The notes under the pieces were generated by a model. It was given only the letters and a program-made list of their open reading frames with translations, ran no database searches and was not told the DNA's origin. From Burkholderia sp. GAS332 (GTDB lineage: Bacteria > Pseudomonadota > Gammaproteobacteria > Burkholderiales > Burkholderiaceae): a DNA stretch of 64,000 nucleotides. Location of the stretch: the NCBI GenBank assembly GCA_900142905.1, contig FSRV01000002.1, positions 1,860,001-1,924,000 on the forward strand. Direction: 5' to 3'. The position numbers were made by a program, and so were the translations under genes. Shown in pieces: positions 56,963-64,000 of the stretch (position 1 is the stretch's first letter; each line of letters starts with the position of its first letter).

Positions 56963-57958
56963 TCAGCTTCCCCGCAATTGAGCAAGCAGCCCATCCGGAA
57001 TCTCGACGCCCTCTTGTTGCGCCGTGTCCGCAAGCCGCTCTCTTCGGTGGCCGGGAAGCCGGACGTCGTCGTCCGCCAGCATCATGTCGATCAACGCTTC
57101 AACGCGGGAAAGATAGGTTTCGTCACCCGCCAGCGCGCCTGGGTCGATGGCCCAGAACAGATGGCCGATGCGCGAACGCTCGCCCTCTTCGGTCAGGAAC
57201 GAACCCGCTTCGTAGCCGAAGTTCGCGCCGGTCAACGCGGCTGCCAGCAACTCGACGATCAGCGCGAGCATCGCCCCCTTGGCCCCGCCGAACGGCAGCA
57301 TCATGCCGTCGAGGGCGGCACGGGCGTCGGTGGTCGGCGCACCGTCGCGGGTGGTGGCCCAGCCATCGGGAATCGGTTTGCCGTCGCGCGCGGCAATCGC
57401 GATCTTGCCGCGCGCGATCTGCGAGAGCGCGAGGTCGATCACGAGCGGCTCGCCGTTGCGCCGCGGGAACACGGCGGCAATCGGGTTGGTGCCGAACAAG
57501 GCACGGCGGCCACCCCAGGCGGGCATCGCCGCGGGCGAATTGCTGAAGGCGAGCGCAACCAGGCCCGCCGCGCCGAGCGCCGCCAGATGCGCCGCGCCCA
57601 CCCCGAAATGGTGGCTGCGCTTCACGCCCGCCACGGCGCTGCCGAATTGCCGTGCCCGGTCGATCAAGGTCGACACCGCGAGATCGCAGGCGGGATAAGC
57701 CAGCCCGTCCGCACCGTCGACCAGTACCGCCGCGCCACGATCCGCCACGATTGCCGGCTGCGCCACGGGATCGACGCGGCCATTGCGCAACTGCGCACAA
57801 TACATCGGCAACCGCGCTACCCCGTGCGACGACAATCCGCGCAGGTCGGCGTAGACGAGCGAGCGCGCGGTCGATTCGGCGGTAGCCTCCAGCGCGCCCG
57901 CCAGGCGCAGGGTGTCGATTGCAAGCGCGGTCAGCGCGTCGGGTGACAGTCGGGGCAT
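56963..57958 (-). CDS. comC: Ldh2-family dehydrogenase, probable (R)-sulfolactate dehydrogenase (ComC type)
   Basis: The 331-residue protein is a member of the malate/L-lactate dehydrogenase (Ldh2) family, with DLRGLSSHGVARLP near residue 38, VKRSHHFGVGA (likely catalytic His) and ALFGTNPIAAVFP. ComC of this family interconverts (R)-3-sulfolactate and 3-sulfopyruvate with NAD(P). The gene lies between the suyAB/dctA genes and the sulfite dehydrogenase genes, which supports that substrate. Other Ldh2 members act on malate, ureidoglycolate or 2-oxo acids, so the substrate is inference. Confidence 0.75.
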   Translation of the reverse strand: MPRLSPDALTALAIDTLRLAGALEATAESTARSLVYADLRGLSSHGVARLPMYCAQLRNGRVDPVAQPAIVADRGAAVLVDGADGLAYPACDLAVSTLIDRARQFGSAVAGVKRSHHFGVGAAHLAALGAAGLVALAFSNSPAAMPAWGGRRALFGTNPIAAVFPRRNGEPLVIDLALSQIARGKIAIAARDGKPIPDGWATTRDGAPTTDARAALDGMMLPFGGAKGAMLALIVELLAAALTGANFGYEAGSFLTEEGERSRIGHLFWAIDPGALAGDETYLSRVEALIDMMLADDDVRLPGHRRERLADTAQQEGVEIPDGLLAQLRGS

Positions 57959-58004
57959 CGAATCGTCCTTGCGTGTGGATTGGCGTGTGGGTTTGCGTGT
58001 GCTG

Positions 58005-58103
58005 TCAGTCCGAGAGCGCGGCGGCGGCCCGTTGCGCGACGAGCGAACTCACCCGCTCGTTGGATGGGACCGTCAGGCCGGCCGTGTGGGGCGTGAGGAT
58101 CAT
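58005..58103 (-). pseudogene. slcC: Fossil C-terminus of a D-2-hydroxyacid dehydrogenase, probable slcC remnant
   Basis: The 32-codon frame reads M-ILTPHTAGLTVPSNERV and ends with a TGA at 58005. The segment LTPHTAG with its catalytic His and the following VxSNxRV helix is the C-terminal end of the phosphoglycerate-dehydrogenase-like D-2-hydroxyacid dehydrogenase family, to which SlcC ((S)-sulfolactate dehydrogenase) belongs. The NAD-binding and most catalytic parts are missing. Its first codon is fused at the dctA stop (ATGA), so the 5' part of the gene seems to have been replaced by dctA. It is too short to be an enzyme. Confidence 0.7.
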
Positions 58104-59446
58104 TTAGCCGTCTTTTCCAACAGCGGATGAGCCGCGGATTGACGTGTTTCTTCGAGTCCGGGGCGAACCGCCGTCGGCTGCTGCCCTTGAGCTTGCGCCT
58201 CGCGCGGCGCGGCGAGGAATTCGCGCGCGGCACGCGCATCGAATGCGCCTTCCCAACGCGCGACCACCAGCGTCGCCACCACATTGCCGATCATATTGGT
58301 GAGTGCGCGAACCTCGTTGAGCACCCGGTCGACGCCGAGAATCAGGGTGATACCCGCCACCGGAATGATGTTGTGCGTGGACAGCGTCGCGGTCAACGCG
58401 ACCAGCGCCGCACCGGCCACGCCCGCACCGCCCTTCGAGGTCAGCATCAGGATGGCCAGCAGCCCGAGCTGCTGCATCAGCGACAGATGTGTGTTGGTCG
58501 CCTGTGCGATGAAGAGCGAGGTCATCGTGAGGTAGATCGCCGCGCCGTCGAGATTGAACGAATAGCCGGTGGGCAGCACGAGCCCGACGATCGCCTTCGG
58601 GCAACCCATGCGCTCGAGCTTCTCCATGAGGCGCGGCAACACGGACTCCGTGGTGGAGGTGCCGAGCACGATCAGCAGTTCTTCGCGGAAGTACCTGAGC
58701 AGCGGCCAGAGCCCCACGCCCGCCCAGCGTGCCGCCGCACCGAGTACGATCGCCACGAACAGGATGCTGGTGATGTAGAAGCACAGAATCAGCAGACCGA
58801 GTTGCTGCAAGGTGCCGATGCCGTATTTGCCGACCGTGAAGGCGATCGCGCCAAATGCGCCGAGCGGTGCGAGCCGCATGATCATCTCGACGATGCGCAT
58901 CAGCGTGTCGCCGAACTGCTCGATGCCGCGCATGAGCAGCCGGCTGCGCTGCGACATGATCGATAACGCAATGCCGAACAGCACGGAGAACAACAGCACC
59001 TGCAGCAGATCGCCGCGCGCAAACGCGCCCACCACCGAATTCGGCACGATCATGTCGAAGAAACTCGACGACGCCGCGTGTGCGTCCGCCACGTAGTGCG
59101 ATACGGCGTGCGCATCGAGCGTGGCGGGATCGATGTTCAGCCCCGCGCCCGGATGCAGCACGTTCGCCACGACGAGCCCGATCACGAGCGCGATGGTGGT
59201 CACCACCTCGAAGTAGAGCAGCGTCTTGAGCCCGACGCGGCCCACCTGCTTCAGGCTCTCCATCCGCGCAATGCCCACCGAGACCGTACAGAAGATCACC
59301 AGTGTGATCAGCATCTTGATGAGTTTAATGAAGGTGTCGCCGAGCGGTTTCATTTCGACGCCGAACGAAGGCGCGAAGTAACCGACGAGAACCCCGGCTG
59401 CAAGTCCGATCAGGACCTGCACGTAGAGATGTTTGAGCACGCGCAA
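58100..59446 (-). CDS. dctA: DctA-type dicarboxylate carrier, candidate sulfolactate importer
   Basis: The 448-residue protein belongs to the DAACS family, with about eight membrane helices plus two hairpins. Family motifs are GTSTTESVLPRLMEKLERMG, the binding loop VLPTGYSFNLDGAAIYLTM and a late LGVDRVLNEVRALTNMIGN. DctA normally brings in succinate, fumarate or malate with protons or sodium. Here it lies between suyB and the ComC-type gene, so it may carry sulfolactate, a close analogue of malate. The C-terminal tail is longer and more polar than usual. The name is for the family, not a proven substrate. Confidence 0.85.
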   Translation of the reverse strand: MRVLKHLYVQVLIGLAAGVLVGYFAPSFGVEMKPLGDTFIKLIKMLITLVIFCTVSVGIARMESLKQVGRVGLKTLLYFEVVTTIALVIGLVVANVLHPGAGLNIDPATLDAHAVSHYVADAHAASSSFFDMIVPNSVVGAFARGDLLQVLLFSVLFGIALSIMSQRSRLLMRGIEQFGDTLMRIVEMIMRLAPLGAFGAIAFTVGKYGIGTLQQLGLLILCFYITSILFVAIVLGAAARWAGVGLWPLLRYFREELLIVLGTSTTESVLPRLMEKLERMGCPKAIVGLVLPTGYSFNLDGAAIYLTMTSLFIAQATNTHLSLMQQLGLLAILMLTSKGGAGVAGAALVALTATLSTHNIIPVAGITLILGVDRVLNEVRALTNMIGNVVATLVVARWEGAFDARAAREFLAAPREAQAQGQQPTAVRPGLEETRQSAAHPLLEKTAK

Positions 59447-59612
59447 GATGGTGTCTCCTCCACTCGCTGCCGCCAGATGTCGAGCCGGCGCCGTTGCGGC
59501 ATGGCTTGCCGGGCACGGGTGCCGTCGCGGCTGTTCTCCGTGCCGGCACGCGCCGGAATGTTGAGGTCCGCTCCGGCCTTATCAGGCTCCCGGAGCAGCC
59601 ATGCCGCCAGCT

Positions 59613-60788
59613 TCAGGCGCTTTCGAACAGACGGGTCAGCACGAACTCGCGATGACCGAGCGCTTCCGCCGACGTGAAACGGCCGTTGATCGTGGCCATC
59701 ATGCATTCGAGCAGTTTGTCGCCGCTCTGGTCGAGATTCTGCTCGCGCTGCAGGATGCCGGTCACATCGACATCGATATGTTCGCCCATGGTGCGAACCG
59801 TACGCGGATTCGCGCAGATCTTGATGACCGGCACGATCGGATTGCCGATCACGTTGCCCTGCCCCGTCGGGAAAAAGTGAACCACGAAGCCGGACGCCGC
59901 GCACAACGTCACCATTTCCGCCGCCGCCGACGACGAGTCCATGAACCACAGGCCCGAGTGCGTCGGCTCCTCGGCCTTGTCGAGCACACCGTCCACCATG
60001 CACTTCTTGCCGATCTTCTGGATATTGCCGAGCGCCTTCTCTTCAATGGTCGTCAGGCCGCCCGCGATATTGCCCTTGGTCGGCTGCGACTCCGACAAGT
60101 CGTCCGTTTTCCAGCGGTTGATCATGTCCTGATAGCGATCGAACATGAACTGAAAACGCTCGCGCACGCCGTCGTTGGCGCAGCGCGCGGCGACAATCTG
60201 TTCGCCGCCGGTCAGCTCCGACGTCTCGCCGAAGACGAGCGTGGTGCCGAGGCCATACAGCTTGTCAAAAGCATTGCCGACCGTCGGGTTCGCGCCGCAG
60301 CCCGAGGTGGTATCCGACTCGCCGCATTTGGTGGAGACCCACAGCTCCGAGATCGGGCACGCCACGCGATCGAGCGATGTGGCGTACTGCACCATTTCCT
60401 TCGCTGCCTTCGAAGCACGCATGATCGTGTCATGGTCGCCGTGCAGTTCGATGCCGAAGCCCATCACCGGCTTGCCGGTTTTCGCAATGCCGTCGACAAC
60501 GCGCTTGGTCCAGCCTTCCTCGATGCCGATCACGACCACGGCCGCGACGTTCGGGTTGCTGCCCGCGCCGATCAGCGTGCGGAAATGCAGATCGAGGTCG
60601 GCGCCGAACTGCAGCCGCCCGTACGGGTGCGGCAGCGCCATCGTGCCCTTGATATTGTTTTCGACGGCCTGCGCGGCGGCGTTCGACAGATCGTCGACCG
60701 GCAGAATGATCACATGGTTGCGCACGCCAACGCGGCCATTGTCGCGACGATAGCCGCGGAAAGTCGTATCCAGGTCAATCACGCTCAT
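59613..60788 (-). CDS. suyB: (2R)-3-sulfolactate sulfo-lyase, large subunit
   Basis: The 391-residue protein is the UxaA/altronate-dehydratase-like large subunit of sulfolactate sulfo-lyase, which splits 3-sulfolactate into pyruvate and sulfite. Visible parts are [19 protein letters not shown] near the start, [17 protein letters not shown] (iron-binding Cys region), [20 protein letters not shown] and [19 protein letters not shown]. The length equals that of known SuyB. It follows suyA by about 80 bases. The start at 60788 has a GAGAGA motif before it. Altronate and galactarate dehydratases are relatives, but the split A and B genes and neighbours favour SuyB. Confidence 0.85.
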   Translation of the reverse strand: MSVIDLDTTFRGYRRDNGRVGVRNHVIILPVDDLSNAAAQAVENNIKGTMALPHPYGRLQFGADLDLHFRTLIGAGSNPNVAAVVVIGIEEGWTKRVVDGIAKTGKPVMGFGIELHGDHDTIMRASKAAKEMVQYATSLDRVACPISELWVSTKCGESDTTSGCGANPTVGNAFDKLYGLGTTLVFGETSELTGGEQIVAARCANDGVRERFQFMFDRYQDMINRWKTDDLSESQPTKGNIAGGLTTIEEKALGNIQKIGKKCMVDGVLDKAEEPTHSGLWFMDSSSAAAEMVTLCAASGFVVHFFPTGQGNVIGNPIVPVIKICANPRTVRTMGEHIDVDVTGILQREQNLDQSGDKLLECMMATINGRFTSAEALGHREFVLTRLFESA

Positions 60789-60871
60789 GGTGTGTCTCTC
60801 GTTCGGTTCGGATTCGGTTCGGTTTGATGCGTTCGCAACAGGACAAGCGGCGGCTGGAAACAAGCCCCCGC

Positions 60872-61216
60872 TTACCAGCGCTTCGTCTTGATGTTGTGCA
60901 CGTGAGCGTGCTCGCCGGCGCTGATCGGCGCGACCACCTTGCCGATATCCACGCCGTACTTGAACACCGTGTCGCCGACCGCCATGTCTTTGAGCGCCAC
61001 CTTGTGACCGATCGGAATGTCCTGTTTGGCGGGGAACGTCACGATCTCATCGTCGTCCATGATCCACGCATTGAGTTGCGTGCCCGCCTTGATGCCCTCG
61101 ACGACCGCCACACCGACCGTGTCTTTCGCCTCGTGCAGCACGATATGAATCGTCTTGCGTTCAGGCGTCGCGCCCGCTGCCGCAGTGCCGTTGATATCTG
61201 CCGTGGGATTGCTCAT
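60872..61216 (-). CDS. suyA: (2R)-3-sulfolactate sulfo-lyase, small subunit
   Basis: The 114-residue protein has an SAF-like fold (residues 22-112) with [37 protein letters not shown] and a C-terminal [14 protein letters not shown], matching the small subunits of SuyAB and the N-terminal domain of altronate dehydratase. It is needed with SuyB for the sulfo-lyase reaction in the cytoplasm. GGAGACG precedes the ATG. It is the first gene of the catabolic operon and has a consensus sigma-70 promoter upstream. Confidence 0.85.
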   Translation of the reverse strand: MSNPTADINGTAAAGATPERKTIHIVLHEAKDTVGVAVVEGIKAGTQLNAWIMDDDEIVTFPAKQDIPIGHKVALKDMAVGDTVFKYGVDIGKVVAPISAGEHAHVHNIKTKRW

Positions 61217-61291
61217 TCGCGTCTCCGTTCGTGTGTTGAATGCGGTGTGGGTCCCGCCGGGGCAGCGAGTCAACCGCGCTGCTGTGAATCG

Positions 61292-61320
61292 ATATTAGGC
61301 GGCAGGTTTATGGATGTCAA
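61292..61320 (-). promoter_or_regulatory. Sigma-70 promoter of suyAB
   Basis: On the minus strand TTGACA (61320 to 61315), 17 bases and TAATAT (61297 to 61292) form an almost ideal sigma-70 promoter. It would give a leader of roughly 70 bases before suyA. Confidence 0.75.
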
Positions 61321-61338
61321 CTAGGTCATATATATGTC

Positions 61339-61347
61339 TTAGATGAG
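61339..61347. promoter_or_regulatory. Half-copy of the GntR operator upstream of the suyAB promoter
   Basis: TTAGATGAG repeats one arm of the dyad at 61457-61489 and lies about 19 bases upstream of the suyAB -35 element. The position would fit a regulator that acts on suyAB from upstream. Confidence 0.45.
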
Positions 61348-61456
61348 TGTTTTCCGGGACCGCCCGTGCTTTGCGGCTGGCGAGTTCTGTCCATGCGGAT
61401 GCGTGCGGCGTTTCCACACGCCAGGTAAAAACCCGTGTCGCGACTAGCCTACAAAA

Positions 61457-61489
61457 ACTATCTCATCTAGATGGGTTAGATGAGATAGT
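61457..61489. promoter_or_regulatory. GntR operator-like perfect inverted repeat
   Basis: ACTATCTCATCT (61457-61468) and AGATGAGATAGT (61478-61489) are perfect 12-bp reverse complements with nine bases between. The dyad lies 70 bases before the GntR start codon and just upstream of a TAAAAT (61494-61499) that may be its -10 element. Autorepression is likely. Confidence 0.7.
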
Positions 61490-61558
61490 CGGCTAAAATC
61501 AGGGCGGGGTTAACCTTCGCGAGCGGCGTCGCGCGGCTCGCGCATTTCAGGGGTTGTC

Positions 61559-62317
61559 ATGAGCACGCTCGCCATCAATCCGCCCGCGCTGGGCGGCACG
61601 CGGTACAAGGAGGTCAAGAGCGCGATTCTGGCCGCGCTCTCGGCGGGCGAATGGAAAGGCGGCGAATGCATTCCTTCGGAGAAGCGGCTGGCCGAACGGT
61701 TCGGCGTGTCCATCGGCACGCTGCGTAAAGCGATCGACGAACTCTGCGCCGAGAACATCCTGATCCGTCATCAGGGTCTCGGCACCTTCGTGTCCATGCA
61801 TCAGCGCGACCGGCATTTTTTCCGGTTTTTTCGCATTGTCCGGCGCGATGGCGACAAGGCCTATCCCGTCGTCACGTTGATCGATTTCAAAAAGGCGCGT
61901 GCATCCCGCGAGGTCGCGGCCATGCTCAACATCGAAACCGGCGCGCGCGTGTTCCAGTTCGTCAACGGCCTGGCGCTGCATGGCAAAACCGTTCTGATCG
62001 AGCACATCACGGTGCCGGAAGCCCATTTTCCGGGCCTCACTGAAACAAAGCTCCGTAACCGGCCCAACACGCTCTACAACTTTTACCAGGACGTGTTCGG
62101 CATCAACGTGGTCGAGACCGATGAACGCGTGAGCGTGGCATCGGCCAACGAGCTGGAAAGCACCCAGTTAGACGTGATCGTCGGCACACCGTTGCTCGAA
62201 ATCCGGCGGATCGCCTACTCGTATCACCGCAGCGCGGTCGAACTACGCGTTTCGCGGCTCAATACCGAGGAGTACGAGTACATCGGCACCCACGCGGGGC
62301 GCGAAGCAGAACGGTAG
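61559..62317 (+). CDS. suyR: GntR-family regulator with UTRA domain, probable sulfolactate regulator
   Basis: The 252-residue protein has a GntR winged helix (CIPSEKRLAERFGVSIGTLR, about residues 39-58) and a UTRA ligand-sensing domain typical of the HutC subfamily (ARVFQFVNGLALHGKTVLIE and a C-terminal YSYHRSAVELRVSRLNTEEY). It is divergent from suyAB, and an operator-like dyad lies in the shared control region. The ligand is probably sulfolactate or a downstream compound, by position only. Confidence 0.82.
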   Translation: MSTLAINPPALGGTRYKEVKSAILAALSAGEWKGGECIPSEKRLAERFGVSIGTLRKAIDELCAENILIRHQGLGTFVSMHQRDRHFFRFFRIVRRDGDKAYPVVTLIDFKKARASREVAAMLNIETGARVFQFVNGLALHGKTVLIEHITVPEAHFPGLTETKLRNRPNTLYNFYQDVFGINVVETDERVSVASANELESTQLDVIVGTPLLEIRRIAYSYHRSAVELRVSRLNTEEYEYIGTHAGREAER

Positions 62318-62384
62318 GCCGGGTGGGTAGAAGCTCCGCGGTCGGCCGCAAGCGGCGGACGGGCGGCTTGCTTGCGTGCGCTGC

Positions 62385-63317
62385 CTAGATCGGGGTCAAC
62401 ACCGCTTCGCCAGCGAAATGCCGCTTCGCGTTGGCCAGAAAGTTGTCGACCGAGGCCGCGATCGCTTCCGGCGAGCGGCCGCCCACATGCGGAGTCAGCA
62501 CCACATTGCGCAGCTTGAGCAAGGCCCCGGGCGGATGCGGCTCGCCCTCGTAGACGTCGAGGCCCGCACCGGCAATCGTTCCCGCGATAAGCGCCCGCGC
62601 CAACGCGGCGGTATCCACGACACTGCCGCGCGAGACGTTGACCACGAAACCGTTGGGCCCCAGCGCCTCCAACACCTTGGCGTCGATCAGATGATGCGTG
62701 CTCGCGCCGCCCGGCGTTGCCACCACCAGAAAATCGCACCACTGCGCGAGCCCCTGCACGCTGTCGAAATAGCGCAGCGACGCATCTTCACGCGGTTTGC
62801 GGTTGTGATACCCGATTTCCATATCGAACCCGGCGCCACGCCGCGCGACCTTCGCGCCGATATTGCCGAGCCCGACGATCCCGAGCCGCTTGCCGGACAC
62901 GTTCGGGCGCATCGGCAAGGTGTCGCGCCAGACGCCCTCGCGGGTGGCCTGGTCGAGTTGCGGCACGTCGCGCACCACCGCGAGCAGTAAGGCGAACGCG
63001 TGATCGGCCACGCAATGATCGTTGGTGCCCGCGCCGCTGACGAGCACGATGCCGCGCGAGCGGGCATGGTCGACGGCGAGGTTTTCATAGCCGGCGCCGA
63101 GCACGCTGACAAACTCGAGCTGCGGCATCCGGTCGATGTCAGCGGCTGTCAGCCCGGTCGTACCGTTGGTCAGCACGGCGCGGATCGCCTCGCCGTGCGC
63201 GGCGATCGCGGCGGCCCGCTGGGTGGCATCGGGTGCATAGACGACGTCGAAAGCGGCCTCGACACTGGCGCGGCTTGCGTCCTTCAAGGGGATCAGAACC
63301 AGCAGGGATGACTTCAT
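62385..63317 (-). CDS. D-2-hydroxyacid dehydrogenase, hydroxypyruvate/glyoxylate-reductase type
   Basis: The 310-residue protein is complete: NAD(P) motif GLGNIGAKVA (near residue 150), catalytic Arg in NVSRGSVVD, Glu in DVYEGEPH and His in LTPHVGG. It belongs to the GhrB-like subgroup, whereas the relic at 58005 has the LTPHTAG ending of another subgroup. It converges on the GntR gene 67 bases away. It may reduce glyoxylate, hydroxypyruvate or sulfopyruvate. By position it could supply the (S)-sulfolactate dehydrogenase step lost with slcC, but this is only a suggestion. Confidence 0.85.
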   Translation of the reverse strand: MKSSLLVLIPLKDASRASVEAAFDVVYAPDATQRAAAIAAHGEAIRAVLTNGTTGLTAADIDRMPQLEFVSVLGAGYENLAVDHARSRGIVLVSGAGTNDHCVADHAFALLLAVVRDVPQLDQATREGVWRDTLPMRPNVSGKRLGIVGLGNIGAKVARRGAGFDMEIGYHNRKPREDASLRYFDSVQGLAQWCDFLVVATPGGASTHHLIDAKVLEALGPNGFVVNVSRGSVVDTAALARALIAGTIAGAGLDVYEGEPHPPGALLKLRNVVLTPHVGGRSPEAIAASVDNFLANAKRHFAGEAVLTPI

Positions 63318-63580
63318 AACGGGCGCTTTTTTCTTTCGGGAAAAACGACGAGTGAGTGTAACAAGCCTCTCGCCACCCCGCTGGCAAGCGGCCACACGCC
63401 GCCACCAACGAAAGGCCCTGCGGCGAGCCAGCCGTCGTGCCGCCTAAAGTCCATCCGAACCACGCCGTTATCCTCGTGGATGGACCGGCGCAAACAGAAT
63501 GCGTCATGCGTCTTTCTTTTTTGGCCGAACCGAAGCCCAAGGCGCTTTAGAATAGCCGGAACTCCGACCACGGGAATCTC

Positions 63581-64000
63581 ATGCTGGACAACCTCCCGCG
63601 CGGCTCAGTGCCCGCCAACGACGCCCCGCAGGCAGTCCCCATGGGGGACGACTCCGAAATGTTCGAACTCGCGCCGGTCTCGCTCTGGCTCGAAGACTTC
63701 AGCGGCGTGCGCGCGCTCTTCGACGCATGGCGGGCACAAGGTGTGACGGATCTGCGCGCCCATTTCGCCGACGATCCGAGCCGGGTTGTCGAATGCGCGC
63801 ACAGCATCCGTGTCATCAAAGTCAATCAGAAGACGCTGGCACAATTCGAGGCCGCCGATTTCGACACGCTCACCGCCAATCTCGCCTCGGTGTTCCGCGA
63901 CGACATGCTCAAGACCCACCTCGAAGAGCTATGCCAATTGTGGGCGGGTCAGGCAAAGTTCACGAGCCAGACGGTCAACTACACGCTCGGCGGCCGCCGG
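63581..64000 (+). CDS. PAS-domain sensory protein, 5' part only
   Basis: The frame opens at ATG 63581 after GGGAA and stays open to the end of the window (140 codons). After a short tail the protein begins a PAS-like sensor domain (FELAPVSLWLEDFSGVRALF, then RVIKVNQKTLAQFEAADFD and LASVFRDDML). Such a domain is usually followed by a GGDEF diguanylate cyclase or a histidine kinase, but that part lies outside the window, so the output cannot be told. Confidence 0.75.
   Translation, partial: MLDNLPRGSVPANDAPQAVPMGDDSEMFELAPVSLWLEDFSGVRALFDAWRAQGVTDLRAHFADDPSRVVECAHSIRVIKVNQKTLAQFEAADFDTLTANLASVFRDDMLKTHLEELCQLWAGQAKFTSQTVNYTLGGRR

Larger units (their letters stand above)
61217..61558. other. 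Divergent control region of the sulfolactate island
   Basis: This 342-base gap separates suyA from the GntR gene. It contains a consensus promoter for suyAB, a perfect operator-like inverted repeat near the GntR gene, and a half-copy of that repeat near the suyAB promoter. No protein gene is present. Confidence 0.7.

Noticed and set aside
62385..63317. Calling the complete D-hydroxyacid dehydrogenase slcC
   Set aside because: Its C-terminus is of the GhrB type (LTPHVGG), unlike the relic near comC; without an alignment the name would be a guess.

Overview
The window looks like chromosomal DNA of a Burkholderiales bacterium, most likely Paraburkholderia or Burkholderia. The evidence is the high GC coding style, two DUF4148 secreted proteins, a family I.2-type lipase with its foldase, a Burkholderia-type trimeric porin, DUF3331 and DUF2164 proteins, and many LysR/AraC/GntR regulators. 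I see no rRNA, tRNA, CRISPR array, prophage or complete insertion sequence; one short IS5/IS903-like terminus is the only mobile-element trace.

Layout. 1-3 kb: an ECF sigma factor with two membrane anti-sigma-like proteins and a DUF4148 protein; three promoter-like sites of one form (GGAATAAA, 14-15 nt, GTTYKC) sit before the DUF4148 gene, the first anti-sigma-like gene and the sigma gene. 3-13 kb: lipase foldase and lipase, AraC regulator, NmrA-like protein, GTP cyclohydrolase II, CBS protein, DUF4148, 3-methyladenine glycosylase, BON protein, Ca2+/H+ antiporter. 13-21 kb: a LysR regulator divergent from a PotD/PotA-type ABC system, followed by a polar-amino-acid-type ABC system without its own ATPase. 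21-34 kb: two parallel periplasmic molybdenum hydroxylase systems (Moco subunit, 2Fe-2S subunit, tri-haem cytochrome c) in different gene orders but preceded by almost the same 18-bp dyad. 34-52 kb: a DeoR/NudK divergent pair, porin, OpgC-like acyltransferase, esterase, AI-2E-family protein, several small conserved proteins, two MFS transporters, B12-dependent ribonucleotide reductase and a LysR/hydrolase divergent pair.

52-63.3 kb is the most coherent accessory block and reads as a 3-sulfolactate catabolic island. suyA and suyB encode sulfolactate sulfo-lyase, which gives pyruvate and sulfite. A DctA-type carrier is a candidate importer. An Ldh2-family dehydrogenase (ComC type) would oxidise (R)-sulfolactate reversibly. 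A cytoplasmic molybdenum/FeS/membrane-anchor complex (SoeABC type) would oxidise the sulfite to sulfate. A UTRA-type GntR regulator is divergent from suyA, with a perfect 12-bp operator-like inverted repeat and a consensus sigma-70 promoter for suyAB.

Within this island, between dctA and comC, there is a 32-codon remnant of the C-terminus of a D-2-hydroxyacid dehydrogenase, the family of the (S)-sulfolactate dehydrogenase SlcC. I read it as a fossil slcC. A separate complete D-2-hydroxyacid dehydrogenase of a different subtype lies next to the regulator and could replace it. The window ends inside a PAS-like sensory protein. All functional calls rest on motifs, length and gene order read by eye; no database search was run.
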